From Pectobacterium cacticida (GTDB taxonomy: Bacteria > Pseudomonadota > Gammaproteobacteria > Enterobacterales > Enterobacteriaceae): DNA of 64,000 bases. The stretch is from the NCBI RefSeq assembly GCF_036885195.1, contig NZ_CP133656.1, forward strand, positions 558,001 through 622,000, read 5' to 3'. The translations under genes were made by a program, and so were the position numbers. Of the stretch, positions 1 to 8,934 are shown one piece after another. The notes under the pieces are model-generated. The model ran no database searches, had not been told where the DNA came from, and was given only the letters and a program-made list of their open reading frames with translations. Position 1 is the first letter of the stretch. Each line of letters begins with the position of its first letter.

Positions 1-279
1 GAAGCCTTCAAGCTGGGTTATGAAGTTACGGATGCGGAAGAGCTGGAAGTAGAAGATGGCGTATTGCTGATGTGCTGTGATGCCGTTAGTGAGGTGGCGC
101 TTAATGCGGATCTGATTGACTCGCAGGTAGAGCAACTGATGGCATTGGCGGAGCGCTATGGTGTGAATTACGACGGTTGGGGGACGTATTTTGAAGACCC
201 GAATGGTGACGATGACGATGATGATGAAGAGGGTGACAACGATTTTTATGACGAAGACGACGACGGGAAACGCCACTAG
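1..279 (+). CDS. rraB: RraB, RNase E activity inhibitor (3' part)
   Basis: The frame is open from base 1, so the start lies outside the window; 92 codons remain. The visible part matches the C-terminal half of RraB, a cytoplasmic protein that binds RNase E and dampens RNA decay. Seen: the conserved stretch NYDGWGTYFEDPN, then an Asp/Glu-rich tail of about 25 residues ending in KRH, which is typical of enterobacterial RraB. The gene order that follows (yjgM-like, valS, holC, pepA, lptF, lptG) is the same as in E. coli, where rraB is also close by, so synteny supports the call. Confidence 0.93.
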   Translation, partial: EAFKLGYEVTDAEELEVEDGVLLMCCDAVSEVALNADLIDSQVEQLMALAERYGVNYDGWGTYFEDPNGDDDDDDEEGDNDFYDEDDDGKRH

Positions 280-347
280 TTATTAACCGGCAAGCTGCCC
301 GTGCATGAGCCGTACGTGGCTCAGCTCCGCACCTCTCCTCGACTGGC

Positions 348-369
348 CGCCGCAGCGTGTCCTGCGGCG
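348..369. terminator. GC-rich hairpin between convergent genes
   Basis: A perfect 8-bp stem (CGCCGCAG / CTGCGGCG, loop of 6) lies between the ends of rraB (+) and the acetyltransferase gene (-). There is no U-run on either strand, so it is not a classical intrinsic terminator. Its position between convergent genes is the only argument for a termination role. Confidence 0.35.
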
Positions 370-384
370 TTGCGCCATTTCCGC

Positions 385-894
385 TTACAGTATCTTCAGC
401 ATGGTCACTTCACAATCGGTATGACCCGTGTTACCCATCGAATAAGGAATAGGTTCGAAGCCAAGCGATTCATACAATCGAATTGCGCTGGTCAGATGGG
501 CGGTTGTCTCCAGATAGCAGCGACGAAAAGCGTGTTGACGTGCAAAATCAAGCGCCTTTATCGCTAATTGCCGCGCCAATCCTTTGCCGCGCACGACGGG
601 CAAGCAATACATTTTTTGTAATTCGCACACATCTTCCTCGCCCTCGACCAGTGGCGCAATGCCGCCTCCGCCAACGACGCGGCCTTGGTATTCAATTACC
701 CAATAGGCGCTTCTGGGTTGGTTATAGAGGGAAAACAGCGCATCCAGATTAGGATCGGAAACGGTGTAGCCCTTGTCGGCCGTCAAACCAAATTCAGCCG
801 AAACCTGGCGGATGACCTGAGCGATAGCGGCATCGTCTTGCGCGGTAATGGGGCGAACCCGATGCTGAAGTTGGACTGAGGTCGCAGTTATCAT
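385..894 (-). CDS. yjgM: GNAT family N-acetyltransferase (YjgM/OatA-like)
   Basis: A 169-aa single-domain GNAT acetyltransferase, which moves an acetyl group from acetyl-CoA to an amine. The acetyl-CoA binding signature is visible as VVRGKGLARQLAIKAL near residues 100-115, followed by the usual C-terminal LYESLGFEPI segment. Length and position between rraB and valS match E. coli yjgM (also named oatA, reported to act on O-acetylserine-type substrates). The substrate is not readable from sequence. The gene is convergent with rraB and codirectional with valS, about 140 bp away. Confidence 0.85.
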   Translation of the reverse strand: MITATSVQLQHRVRPITAQDDAAIAQVIRQVSAEFGLTADKGYTVSDPNLDALFSLYNQPRSAYWVIEYQGRVVGGGGIAPLVEGEEDVCELQKMYCLPVVRGKGLARQLAIKALDFARQHAFRRCYLETTAHLTSAIRLYESLGFEPIPYSMGNTGHTDCEVTMLKIL

Positions 895-1036
895 AATACG
901 TACTCTTGCTGTTACGGTTTATGGGGATACGTGATTGTAATACCATTGCGGATGGATGCGAATGATTGAATGGTTCGGTGGCTTGTCGTCAAGAGAAAGA
1001 CAGACCCTGACAGCGCGTCAGGGTCTGAAAGATGCG

Positions 1037-3892
1037 TTACAGCGCGGCGATGACTGCTTGCTGCTCCAGCAATTTGGCTTTCGCCACGGCGTAGCCGTCT
1101 CGTTTCTCACGCTCTTTAGCCACGACGGCTTCTGGCGCACGTGCTACAAAGCCTTCGTTGGCTAGCTTGCTGTCGATGCGACCAATTTCAGCTTCGATTT
1201 TCGCTACCTCTTTTGCCAGACGTTCCAATTCTGCTGCTTTGTCGATCAGGCCAGCCATTGGAATGAGCAGCTCGGCGCCGTCGATGAGTTTCGTGACGGA
1301 AACTGGGCCTTTATCGCCCGCAGGCAGCAGCGTAATACTTTCCAGGCGCGCCAGCGTTTGGATAAAGCCGCGATTCTCTTCCACGCGGCGCTGGGCGTCA
1401 GCCGTGGCATCACGTAGTAACACGTCCAGCGGTTTGCCCGGCGCGATGTTCATTTCCGCACGAATGTTACGCACGGCGATAATCGCCTGCTTGATCCACT
1501 CCAGATCGTCCAACGCCAGCGTATCTTCCTGCGCGGCATCGAACTCAGGAAACGGCTGCAACATGATGGTGTCGGCGCTAATGCCTTTCAACGCTTTAAC
1601 ACGTAGCCAGATGGTTTCTGTAATGAACGGAATAATCGGATGCGCCAGACGCAGCAGCGCTTCCAGTACGGTAACTAACGTATGGCGCGTCCCGCGCAGT
1701 TCCGCTTCTGAACCCCCGTTCATGACAGGTTTCGTCAGTTCAAGATACCAGTCGCAGAACTGGTTCCAGGTAAATTCATAGAGAATGTTGGCTGCAATAT
1801 CAAAGCGATAACCGTCCAGCGCATCACGGTAGGCCTTCACCGTACGGTTGAATTCCGCCAGAATCCAGCGGTCAGCCAGCGACAGCACTTTCTCACCAGC
1901 GCCAAAACCACAGTCCTGATCTTCGGTGTTCATCAGCACAAAACGGCTGGCGTTCCACAGCTTATTACAGAAGTTACGATAACCTTCCAGGCGTTTCATA
2001 TCCCAGTTGATATCGCGCCCCGTCGAGGCTAACGCCGCCAGCGTGAAGCGCAGCGCGTCTGTCCCGTGTGCTTCAATGCCATTCGGGAACTGCTTCTCTG
2101 TGCGTTTGCGGATTTTTTCTGCCAATTGCGGCTGCATCATGTTGCCGGTACGTTTCTCCAGCAGCGCTTCCAGCGAAATACCATCGACCATATCCAGCGG
2201 GTCGATGACGTTCCCTTTGGATTTGGACATTTTCTGACCTTCCTCATCACGGATCAGGCCAGTCATGTAGACGGTATGGAAGGGCACCTGTGGTTTGCCG
2301 TCTTCGTCTTTGATGAAGTGCATGGTCAGCATGATCATGCGGGCAATCCAGAAGAAGATGATGTCGAAGCCGCTAACCATCACGCTGCTGGGATGGAAGG
2401 CTTTCAACTCTGGGGTTTGCTCCGGCCAGCCTAAGGTCGAAAACGTCCATAGCCCGGATGAGAACCAGGTATCCAGTACGTCTTCGTCCTGATTCAGGAC
2501 GACATCGGCGGCAAGATTGTTTTCACGACGCACTTCCGCTTCGTTGCGGCCTACATAAACGTTGCCGTTGGCATCGTACCACGCGGGGATACGGTGACCC
2601 CACCACAGTTGGCGGGAGATACACCAGTCCTGGATGTCGCGCATCCAACTGAAATACATGTTTTCATACTGTTTTGGTACGAACTGAATGCGGCCATCTT
2701 CAACGGCTTCTACCGCCGGTTTAGCCAGCACGGCCGCGCGCACGTACCACTGATCGGTGAGCATCGGCTCGATCACCACGCCGCCACGGTCGCCATAAGG
2801 AACGGTAAGATCGTGTGCCTTGATCTCTTCCAGTAGGCCGAGTTCTTCAAATGCCGCGACGATCGCTTTACGTGCCGCAAAGCGCTCCAGGCCCTGGAAG
2901 GCTTCTGGAATGTCGCTGCTGTAAACGGTGCTCGCTTCGCCGTGAGTATCAAACACTTCTGCGCTCTGACGGATATTGCCTTCGAAGGTCAGAATATTCA
3001 CCATCGGCAACTGGTGACGCTTACCCACCTCGTAGTCGTTAAAATCGTGCGCGGGCGTGATCTTCACGCAGCCAGTGCCTTTTTCCATGTCGGCGTGTTC
3101 ATCACCCACAATGGGAATACGGCGCCCCATCAATGGCAGGATCACGTCTTTGCCGATCAGATCTTTATAACGCGGATCTTCTGGGTTAACAGCGACGCCA
3201 GTATCGCCCAGCATCGTTTCCGGACGGGTGGTCGCGACGACCAGATAATCTTTCCCTTCGGCCGTTTTCGCGCCATCGGCCAGCGGATAACGCAGGTGCC
3301 ACATCGACCCTTTCACGTCGCGGTTTTCGACTTCGAGATCGGAAATCGCGGTACGTAGTTTCGGATCCCAGTTCACCAGACGCTTGCCGCGGTAAATCAG
3401 GTCTTCTTTATACAGACGGACAAACACTTCTTTCACCGCGTTGGACAAGCCTTCATCCATGGTGAAGCGTTCGCGCTCCCAGTCTACGGAGTTGCCTAGA
3501 CGGCGCATTTGACGGGTAATATTGCCGCCGGATTCGGCTTTCCACTGCCAGATTTTGTCGATGAACGCCTCGCGGCCGTAATCATGGCGCGTTTTGCCTT
3601 CCTCTGCGGCGATCTTGCGCTCAACCACCATCTGTGTGGCGATACCGGCATGGTCGGTGCCCGCCTGCCACAGGGTATTTTTACCCTGCATACGTTGATA
3701 ACGGATCAACGTGTCCATAATGGTTTGCTGGAAAGCATGACCCATATGCAAGCTGCCAGTGACGTTGGGCGGCGGGATCATAATGCTGAAGCTTTCTTTA
3801 CTCGTGTCGCCGTGCGGCTTGAAGTAGCCTTGCTTTTCCCAGTGTTCGTAGAGCGGCTGTTCGATATCTTGCGGGTTATATTTCGTTTCCAT
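1037..3892 (-). CDS. valS: Valyl-tRNA synthetase
   Basis: Class I aminoacyl-tRNA synthetase that charges tRNA-Val in the cytoplasm and edits misactivated threonine. Seen: the HIGH-type motif within PPPNVTGSLHMGH (near residues 43-55), the KMSKS loop as GQKMSKSKGN (near 552-561), the editing (CP1) domain with TTRPETMLGDTGV, and a C-terminal coiled coil rich in KEVAKIEAEI-like repeats. I chose the ATG at 3892 (METKYNPQDIEQ), giving 951 aa, the same length as E. coli ValS. The longer frame to 3901 would need a TTG start. holC lies just upstream with a 12-bp gap, as in E. coli. Confidence 0.98.
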   Translation of the reverse strand: METKYNPQDIEQPLYEHWEKQGYFKPHGDTSKESFSIMIPPPNVTGSLHMGHAFQQTIMDTLIRYQRMQGKNTLWQAGTDHAGIATQMVVERKIAAEEGKTRHDYGREAFIDKIWQWKAESGGNITRQMRRLGNSVDWERERFTMDEGLSNAVKEVFVRLYKEDLIYRGKRLVNWDPKLRTAISDLEVENRDVKGSMWHLRYPLADGAKTAEGKDYLVVATTRPETMLGDTGVAVNPEDPRYKDLIGKDVILPLMGRRIPIVGDEHADMEKGTGCVKITPAHDFNDYEVGKRHQLPMVNILTFEGNIRQSAEVFDTHGEASTVYSSDIPEAFQGLERFAARKAIVAAFEELGLLEEIKAHDLTVPYGDRGGVVIEPMLTDQWYVRAAVLAKPAVEAVEDGRIQFVPKQYENMYFSWMRDIQDWCISRQLWWGHRIPAWYDANGNVYVGRNEAEVRRENNLAADVVLNQDEDVLDTWFSSGLWTFSTLGWPEQTPELKAFHPSSVMVSGFDIIFFWIARMIMLTMHFIKDEDGKPQVPFHTVYMTGLIRDEEGQKMSKSKGNVIDPLDMVDGISLEALLEKRTGNMMQPQLAEKIRKRTEKQFPNGIEAHGTDALRFTLAALASTGRDINWDMKRLEGYRNFCNKLWNASRFVLMNTEDQDCGFGAGEKVLSLADRWILAEFNRTVKAYRDALDGYRFDIAANILYEFTWNQFCDWYLELTKPVMNGGSEAELRGTRHTLVTVLEALLRLAHPIIPFITETIWLRVKALKGISADTIMLQPFPEFDAAQEDTLALDDLEWIKQAIIAVRNIRAEMNIAPGKPLDVLLRDATADAQRRVEENRGFIQTLARLESITLLPAGDKGPVSVTKLIDGAELLIPMAGLIDKAAELERLAKEVAKIEAEIGRIDSKLANEGFVARAPEAVVAKEREKRDGYAVAKAKLLEQQAVIAAL

Positions 3893-3904
3893 TATGCTCA
3901 AAAT

Positions 3905-4354
3905 TCAGTGAGTTGGCGGCGTAGCCGTGGTCAATCGGAAGCCGACGCTGCGATAGGCTTTATAGCGGTCGCGCGCCAACTGTTTCAGGGATTCATCGTA
4001 AGGGACAAAGTCTATCACTTCATAGAAAGCGGTGGCAAAATCTGCGAACTGCGGTAGCAGGCTAATCAGCAGATCCCGTGGCGCGTTGCCACGCCGTTGC
4101 GGCCAGGCAAGTTCAACTGGCGCGCCGTGACGTGGCCCCTCACCTGCCAGATTGTGGGGCACAAATGCATTGGGATCGCGTTGCCACAGCGCCTCGTCCA
4201 GCCTGATAGCCTGCTGCTCGTCTTCACAGGCAATCAGCACGCGCTTTCCTGCTCGCCAGCGTTCAGCCGCCAGATCGCACGCCAGTGCCTCTTGGGCGCT
4301 GAGTTCACCGCTTCTGTTGTCGTGCTCAAGAAGATAGAACGTTGCGTTTTTCAT
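3905..4354 (-). CDS. holC: DNA polymerase III chi subunit
   Basis: 149-aa chi subunit of the Pol III clamp-loader complex. Chi links the complex to single-strand DNA-binding protein at the replication fork. Seen: the N-terminal MKNATFYLLEH start, the internal CEDEQQAIRLDEALW and PHNLAGEGP segments, and YDESLKQLARDRYKAYR near the C-terminus, all typical of HolC. E. coli HolC is 147 aa. It sits between pepA and valS on the same strand, the standard enterobacterial arrangement. Confidence 0.96.
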   Translation of the reverse strand: MKNATFYLLEHDNRSGELSAQEALACDLAAERWRAGKRVLIACEDEQQAIRLDEALWQRDPNAFVPHNLAGEGPRHGAPVELAWPQRRGNAPRDLLISLLPQFADFATAFYEVIDFVPYDESLKQLARDRYKAYRSVGFRLTTATPPTH

Positions 4355-4372
4355 GGTTCACACTATGGATAA

Positions 4373-4391
4373 GGGCCGGAATATCCGGCCC
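4373..4391. other. Perfect hairpin between pepA and holC
   Basis: A 7-bp perfect stem GGGCCGG / CCGGCCC with a 5-base loop lies in the 137-bp gap between pepA and holC, 18 bp upstream of the holC start. Only A/T-mixed sequence follows, without a long U-run. It may attenuate pepA readthrough into holC or stabilise the pepA 3' end. Confidence 0.4.
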
Positions 4392-4491
4392 ATTACACTT
4401 GTCATACTTCATGTTACCTGTGCGTTCACGGCGTTGCTCGGCACACCTAAGAACAATCGCCGGCGTTGGTCATCGCCGTTGTGCGAAATGC

Positions 4492-6003
4492 TTATTCTAC
4501 GTCGTTCTGTCCGGCGCGGTTAAGCAGGAATTGTGACAACAGCGCGACCGGGCGACCCGTGGCGCCTTTGGCTTTGCCGGAACGCCAGGCGGTGCCCGCG
4601 ATATCCAGATGCGCCCAACTGTATTTGCGCGTAAAGCGCGACAGGAAGCAACCTGCGGTGATCGCCCCACCGGGACGGCCGCCGATATTTGCCATATCGG
4701 CAAAGTTGGATTCCAGCTGTTCCTGGAATTCGTCGGTCAGCGGCAGACGCCATGCGCGGTCGCCGGACTGCTCGGACGCGCTTAACAGCTCGTGCGCCAG
4801 CGGATTGTGGTTCGCCATCAACCCGGTGATGTGGTGCCCCAGCGCGATCACGCACGCGCCGGTCAGCGTGGCGATATCAATCACGACATCCGGCTCATAG
4901 CGCTCAACGTAGGTCAGCGCATCACACAACACCAGACGCCCTTCCGCATCGGTGTTCAACACTTCCACCGTTTGGCCGGACATCGTAGTCAGCACGTCGC
5001 CCGGACGATAGGCGCGCCCATCGACCATATTTTCACATCCGGCCAGTACGCCGACGATATTCAACGGTAGCGCTAGTTCGGCCGCCATACGCATCACGCC
5101 GTAGACCGTCGCCGCGCCGCACATATCGTATTTCATTTCATCCATGCTGTCGGCGGGTTTAATGGAGATGCCGCCGGAATCGAACGTTAGCCCTTTACCG
5201 ACCAGCACGATTGGCCGGGCGTCAGGATTCGGATCGCCTTTGTATTCAATAACTGACATCAACGATTCATTCTGCGACCCGTGACCCACGGCCAGATAGG
5301 CATTCATACCCAGCTCTTTCATCTGCTGTTCGCCAATCACGCGCGTGATGATGTTCTGGCTGTAGGTATCAGCCAACTGGCGCGCCTGCGAGGCCAGATA
5401 GGCCGCGTTACAAATATTTGGCGGCATATTACCGAGATCTTTCGCAGCCTTGATACCCGCGGCAATCGCCAGACCGTGCTGGATGGCGCGCTCGCCGCTG
5501 GTTAGCTCACGACGCGTTGGCACGTTGAAGACCATTTTGCGTAGCGGACGACGCAGCTCGACCTTATTGCTTTTAAGCTGATCGAAGGTATACAGCGTTT
5601 CTTTGGCGGTTTCGACCGCCTGGCGCACTTTCCAATAGGTGTTGCGGCCTTTCACGTGCAGCTCGGTCAGAAAGCAGACCGCTTCCATTGAGCCGGTTTC
5701 GTTCAGCGAGTTGATCGTTTTCTGAATCACCTGTTTGTACTGGCGTTCATCAAGCTCTCGCTCTTTACCGCAGCCAATCAGCAGAATGCGCTCGGAAAGA
5801 ATGTTAGGTACATGGTGCAAGAGCAGTGATTGCCCCACTTTGCCTTCTAATTCACCACGGCGAAGCAACGCGCTGATATAGCCGTCGCTGATTTTATCGA
5901 GTTGTTCGGCAATAGGGGACAGACGACGCGGCTCAAACACGCCGACGACAATGCAGGCGCTGCGTTGTTTTTCCGGACTACCGCTTTTTACGCTGAACTC
6001 CAT
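4492..6003 (-). CDS. pepA: Leucyl aminopeptidase PepA (M17)
   Basis: 503-aa aminopeptidase A, the same length as in E. coli. It is a hexameric two-zinc peptidase, and in E. coli also a DNA-binding accessory factor in Xer recombination and carAB regulation. Seen: the M17 signature VEVLNTDAEGRLVLCDAL, the GKGLTFDSGGISIKP active-site segment, and the YDMCGAATVYGVM helix. It is transcribed divergently from lptF; the 283-bp gap between them must hold both promoters. Start ATG at 6003 (MEFSVKSGS) matches the family N-terminus. Confidence 0.97.
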   Translation of the reverse strand: MEFSVKSGSPEKQRSACIVVGVFEPRRLSPIAEQLDKISDGYISALLRRGELEGKVGQSLLLHHVPNILSERILLIGCGKERELDERQYKQVIQKTINSLNETGSMEAVCFLTELHVKGRNTYWKVRQAVETAKETLYTFDQLKSNKVELRRPLRKMVFNVPTRRELTSGERAIQHGLAIAAGIKAAKDLGNMPPNICNAAYLASQARQLADTYSQNIITRVIGEQQMKELGMNAYLAVGHGSQNESLMSVIEYKGDPNPDARPIVLVGKGLTFDSGGISIKPADSMDEMKYDMCGAATVYGVMRMAAELALPLNIVGVLAGCENMVDGRAYRPGDVLTTMSGQTVEVLNTDAEGRLVLCDALTYVERYEPDVVIDIATLTGACVIALGHHITGLMANHNPLAHELLSASEQSGDRAWRLPLTDEFQEQLESNFADMANIGGRPGGAITAGCFLSRFTRKYSWAHLDIAGTAWRSGKAKGATGRPVALLSQFLLNRAGQNDVE

Positions 6004-6286
6004 GTACTCTCCTGAATCTTAAAGACAAAGGCAGGGGCAACGGCTAGAATATGAAACTCCGTAATACTTTCCCGCCGTTGCGTTAACATAACCTGTGTTA
6101 ATCTAAACGACATAGCGAACCTGTTTGCGTGACGAATAAGCAGGTTCTGATACAACAGCTCAAACGTAGTGTGTTGTAATACCGTTTTAGCCAAGTGCGC
6201 TAGCAAAAATGAGTATAAATGGCGCGTTAGCGATGAAACTATCGACTTTCCTGCAAAAAGACAAGTTTTCACAGGCGTAATTAAGC

Positions 6287-7402
6287 GTGATCATTATTCG
6301 ATATCTGGTTCGAGAAACCGTTAAAAGCCAACTGGCCATCCTTTTTATCCTGTTACTGATTTTCTTTTGCCAGAAATTAGTGCGGATATTGGGTGCCGCC
6401 GTGGATGGTGAAATCCCAACAAATCTGGTTATTTCTCTATTAGGGCTAGGTGTGCCGGAGATGGTGCAACTTATTCTGCCGCTCAGCCTATTCCTCGGCG
6501 TATTGATAACGTTTGGCCGCCTCTATTCGGAAAGCGAGATCACCGTTATGCACGCCTGTGGGTTGGGTAAGCGCGTGTTGCTGAAGGCCGCGTTGATTCT
6601 GGCGCTGTTTACTGCGGTTATCGCCACCGTCAATGTCACATGGCTCAGCCCGTGGTCATCTCGGCATCAGGAAGAAGTCCTCGCGGAAGCGAAGGCGAAT
6701 CCCAGTATGGCCGCCCTGGTAGAAGGGCAATTCCAATCGGCTCAGGGCGGCAACGCGGTATTGTTTGTTGGCAATGTTAAGGGGACGGAGTTCGAGCATG
6801 TCTTCCTGGCGCAGTTACGTCCGAGCGGTAACGCCAGACCTTCGGTCGTCGTCGCCGATCGTGGTCATATCACGCAAAATGCAGACGGAACGCAAGTCGT
6901 GACGCTGGATAACGGTTCCCGTTACGAGGGCACGGCGCTTTTGCGCGATTTCCGTATCACGAATTTCACTAACTATCGGGCGGTGATCGGCCACCAGACC
7001 GTGACGCTAAACAACAGCGATGTGCAGCAAATGGGTATGCAGGCTCTCTGGCGCTCGGACGCACACGACGCGCGCGCCGAGTTTCACTGGCGTTTAACGT
7101 TGATTGTTTCGGTGCTGATTATGGCGCTAATGGTGGTGCCGTTGAGTGTGGTGAACCCACGACAGGGCCGGGTACTGAGTATGGTGCCTGCGATGCTGCT
7201 TTATCTGATCTTCTTCCTGCTGCAAAGCTCATTGCGATCTAATGCCAGCAAAGGAAAAATCGATCCCATGATATGGGTTTGGCTGACCAACCTGACGTAC
7301 TTTGGCATCGCGGTGATGCTTAACCTTTGGGATACGGTACCCATGCATAAAGTGCGTGCCCGCTTGGCCCCGTGGATGCTTAAAACACAAGGAGCGGCCT
7401 AA
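6287..7402 (+). CDS. lptF: LPS export ABC permease LptF
   Basis: 371-aa inner-membrane permease of the LptB2FG complex, which extracts lipopolysaccharide from the inner membrane and feeds it to LptC-LptA-LptD. Seen: YjgP/YjgQ-family architecture with three membrane segments at each end and a large periplasmic beta-jellyroll in between (about residues 125-265). The start is GTG (MIIIRYLVRETVKSQ), the usual LptF N-terminus. Its stop codon TAA overlaps the lptG ATG by one base, so the two genes are translationally coupled. Confidence 0.96.
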   Translation: MIIIRYLVRETVKSQLAILFILLLIFFCQKLVRILGAAVDGEIPTNLVISLLGLGVPEMVQLILPLSLFLGVLITFGRLYSESEITVMHACGLGKRVLLKAALILALFTAVIATVNVTWLSPWSSRHQEEVLAEAKANPSMAALVEGQFQSAQGGNAVLFVGNVKGTEFEHVFLAQLRPSGNARPSVVVADRGHITQNADGTQVVTLDNGSRYEGTALLRDFRITNFTNYRAVIGHQTVTLNNSDVQQMGMQALWRSDAHDARAEFHWRLTLIVSVLIMALMVVPLSVVNPRQGRVLSMVPAMLLYLIFFLLQSSLRSNASKGKIDPMIWVWLTNLTYFGIAVMLNLWDTVPMHKVRARLAPWMLKTQGAA

Positions 7403-8478
7403 TGTTTGGCGTATTAGACCGTTATATCGGTAAAACGATTTTTACCACTATCATGGCGACGCTGTTCATGCTGGTGTCGCTTTCCGGCATCATCAAGTTT
7501 GTCGACCAGCTACGCAAAGTCGGGCAGGGAGAGTATTCGGCGCTCGGCGCTGGATTATATACGCTGCTGAGCGTACCGAAAGATATTGAAATTTTCTTTC
7601 CCATGGCGACGTTGCTCGGCGCGCTACTCGGACTGGGGCAGCTTGCAACCCGCAGTGAATTGGTCGTAATGCAGGCATCCGGCTTTACCCGCTTGCAGAT
7701 CGCCGCCGCGGTAATGAAAACCGCAATTCCGCTCGTGCTGCTAACGATGGCGATTGGCGAGTGGGTTTCTCCGCAAGGGGAACAGATTGCGCGTAATTAC
7801 CGTTCTCAGATGATTTCCGGTGGATCGATGATCTCCACGCAGGGCGGGCTGTGGGCAAAAGACGGCAATGACTTTATTTACATTGAACGCGTGGTCGGCG
7901 ATAAAACGCTATCTGGTGTCAATATCTACCACTTTGACGATCGAAACAAATTGCTCTCTGTTCGCTATGCGGCTTCCGCAGATTTTGAGGAGGATAGGAA
8001 CGTCTGGAAACTTTCGCAGGTGGATGAATCTGACTTGCGCGATGGCAAACAGATTGGCGGTAGCCAAACGCTCAGCGGGGAATGGAAAACTAATCTGACA
8101 CCCGACAAGCTTGGCGTGGTGGCATTGGAACCTGACGCACTGTCGATCAGAGGGCTGCATGAGTACGCCAAGTACTTGAAGCAAAGCGGACAAGAAGCGA
8201 GCCGTTATGAACTGAACATGTGGAGTAAAATTTTTGCCCCGGTGTCGGTTGCGGTGATGATGCTTATGGCTGTCTCTTTCATCTTCGGCCCGCTACGCAG
8301 CGTCTCGGCGGGTTCGCGAATTGTAATTGGTATCAGCTTCGGCTTCTTCTTCTATTTACTAAATGAAATTTTTCGCCCCCTCAGCCTGGTCTATGGCTTG
8401 CCGCCAATATTGGGAGCATTAGTGCCTAGCCTGCTGTTTATGGTTATTAGTCTATTGCTGCTATTAAAGCGGCGTTAA
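7402..8478 (+). CDS. lptG: LPS export ABC permease LptG
   Basis: 358-aa partner of LptF in the LPS-extraction transporter. It has the same layout: N-terminal membrane helices (MFGVLDRYIGKTIFTT onward), a periplasmic domain around residues 130-260, then three C-terminal helices ending in LLLLLKRR. An ATG at 7402 overlaps the lptF stop by one base. E. coli LptG is 360 aa. No strong intrinsic terminator is seen before the tRNA promoter downstream. Confidence 0.96.
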   Translation: MFGVLDRYIGKTIFTTIMATLFMLVSLSGIIKFVDQLRKVGQGEYSALGAGLYTLLSVPKDIEIFFPMATLLGALLGLGQLATRSELVVMQASGFTRLQIAAAVMKTAIPLVLLTMAIGEWVSPQGEQIARNYRSQMISGGSMISTQGGLWAKDGNDFIYIERVVGDKTLSGVNIYHFDDRNKLLSVRYAASADFEEDRNVWKLSQVDESDLRDGKQIGGSQTLSGEWKTNLTPDKLGVVALEPDALSIRGLHEYAKYLKQSGQEASRYELNMWSKIFAPVSVAVMMLMAVSFIFGPLRSVSAGSRIVIGISFGFFFYLLNEIFRPLSLVYGLPPILGALVPSLLFMVISLLLLLKRR

Positions 8479-8572
8479 GCTTATCTTGTGACCAGCGCTA
8501 TGTTAGAAGTGGGGTAAAAATGAACTGGCGCTGTTTTTTTCAGCATTCGATGCGCCAGAATGCGGATTAATC

Positions 8573-8600
8573 TTGTGTCATCAAGATCAAACGGTATAAT
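8573..8600 (+). promoter_or_regulatory. Promoter of the tRNA-Leu gene
   Basis: A perfect -10 hexamer TATAAT (8595-8600) with TTGTGT (8573-8578) 16 bp upstream, followed by a GC-containing discriminator, ends about 30 bp before the mature tRNA. This is a sound sigma-70 promoter for leuX. Confidence 0.75.
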
Positions 8601-8629
8601 GCACCTCGTTTTCCGCATACCTCTTCAGT

Positions 8630-8714
8630 GCCGAAGTGGCGAAATCGGTAGACGCAGTTGATTCAAAATCAACCGTAGAAATACGTGCCGGTTCGAGTCC
8701 GGCCTTCGGCACCA
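8630..8714 (+). tRNA. leuX: tRNA-Leu (anticodon CAA)
   Basis: An 85-nt class II tRNA with a long variable arm and an encoded CCA end. The acceptor stem is GCCGAAG paired with CTTCGGC, the anticodon loop reads TTCAAAA (anticodon CAA, Leu codon UUG), and the T-arm contains GGTTCGAGTCC. It is closely similar to E. coli leuX. Its 3' end is the integration site of the element that follows. Confidence 0.97.
8694..8714 (+). repeat. attL core within the tRNA-Leu 3' end
   Basis: The 3' end of leuX, starting CGAGTCCGGCCTTCG and running through CACCA, recurs at 19345 followed by about 100 bp of closely matching downstream sequence. Position beside an integrase gene and identity with the tRNA tail mark it as the attachment core of the 8.7-19.3 kb element. 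Confidence 0.75.
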
Positions 8715-8729
8715 TCGTATGAAAATTAA

Positions 8730-8752
8730 GTCACCTCAGGGTGGCTTTTTTT
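8730..8752 (+). terminator. Intrinsic terminator of leuX
   Basis: A 6-bp stem GTCACC / GGTGGC (one G-U pair) with loop TCAG, followed by seven T. A copy with one base change is found at 19380-19402 in the repeated segment. Confidence 0.75.
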
Positions 8753-8879
8753 ATGTCCGTAATCGTCCAGTAATGTCCATATCTATCTGTAAAATAACGA
8801 TTTTAATTTAATTCCACACTCTGCAATTTTGTCTATTTTATCCACAGTGGTCTTTTCCCGTCCATTGACATCCAGATGA

Positions 8880-8932
8880 TTTGGGGGTCAAGATAAGGGT
8901 CAATTCACTTCGATTATGAGTTGACCCCCAAA
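8880..8932 (+). repeat. 12-bp inverted repeat in the integrase leader
   Basis: TTTGGGGGTCAA (8880-8891) and TTGACCCCCAAA (8921-8932) are exact inverted copies 29 bp apart. The right arm ends two bases before the integrase ATG and covers the place where a Shine-Dalgarno sequence would lie; none is seen. It could be an integrase or excisionase arm site that also autoregulates int, or an RNA hairpin that hides the start codon. Confidence 0.65.
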
Positions 8933-8934
8933 TT

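Noticed and set aside
5988..6272. 94-aa minus-strand ORF covering the pepA-lptF gap
   Set aside because: It overlaps the pepA start in another frame and fills a region that must hold two promoters; no domain is seen.
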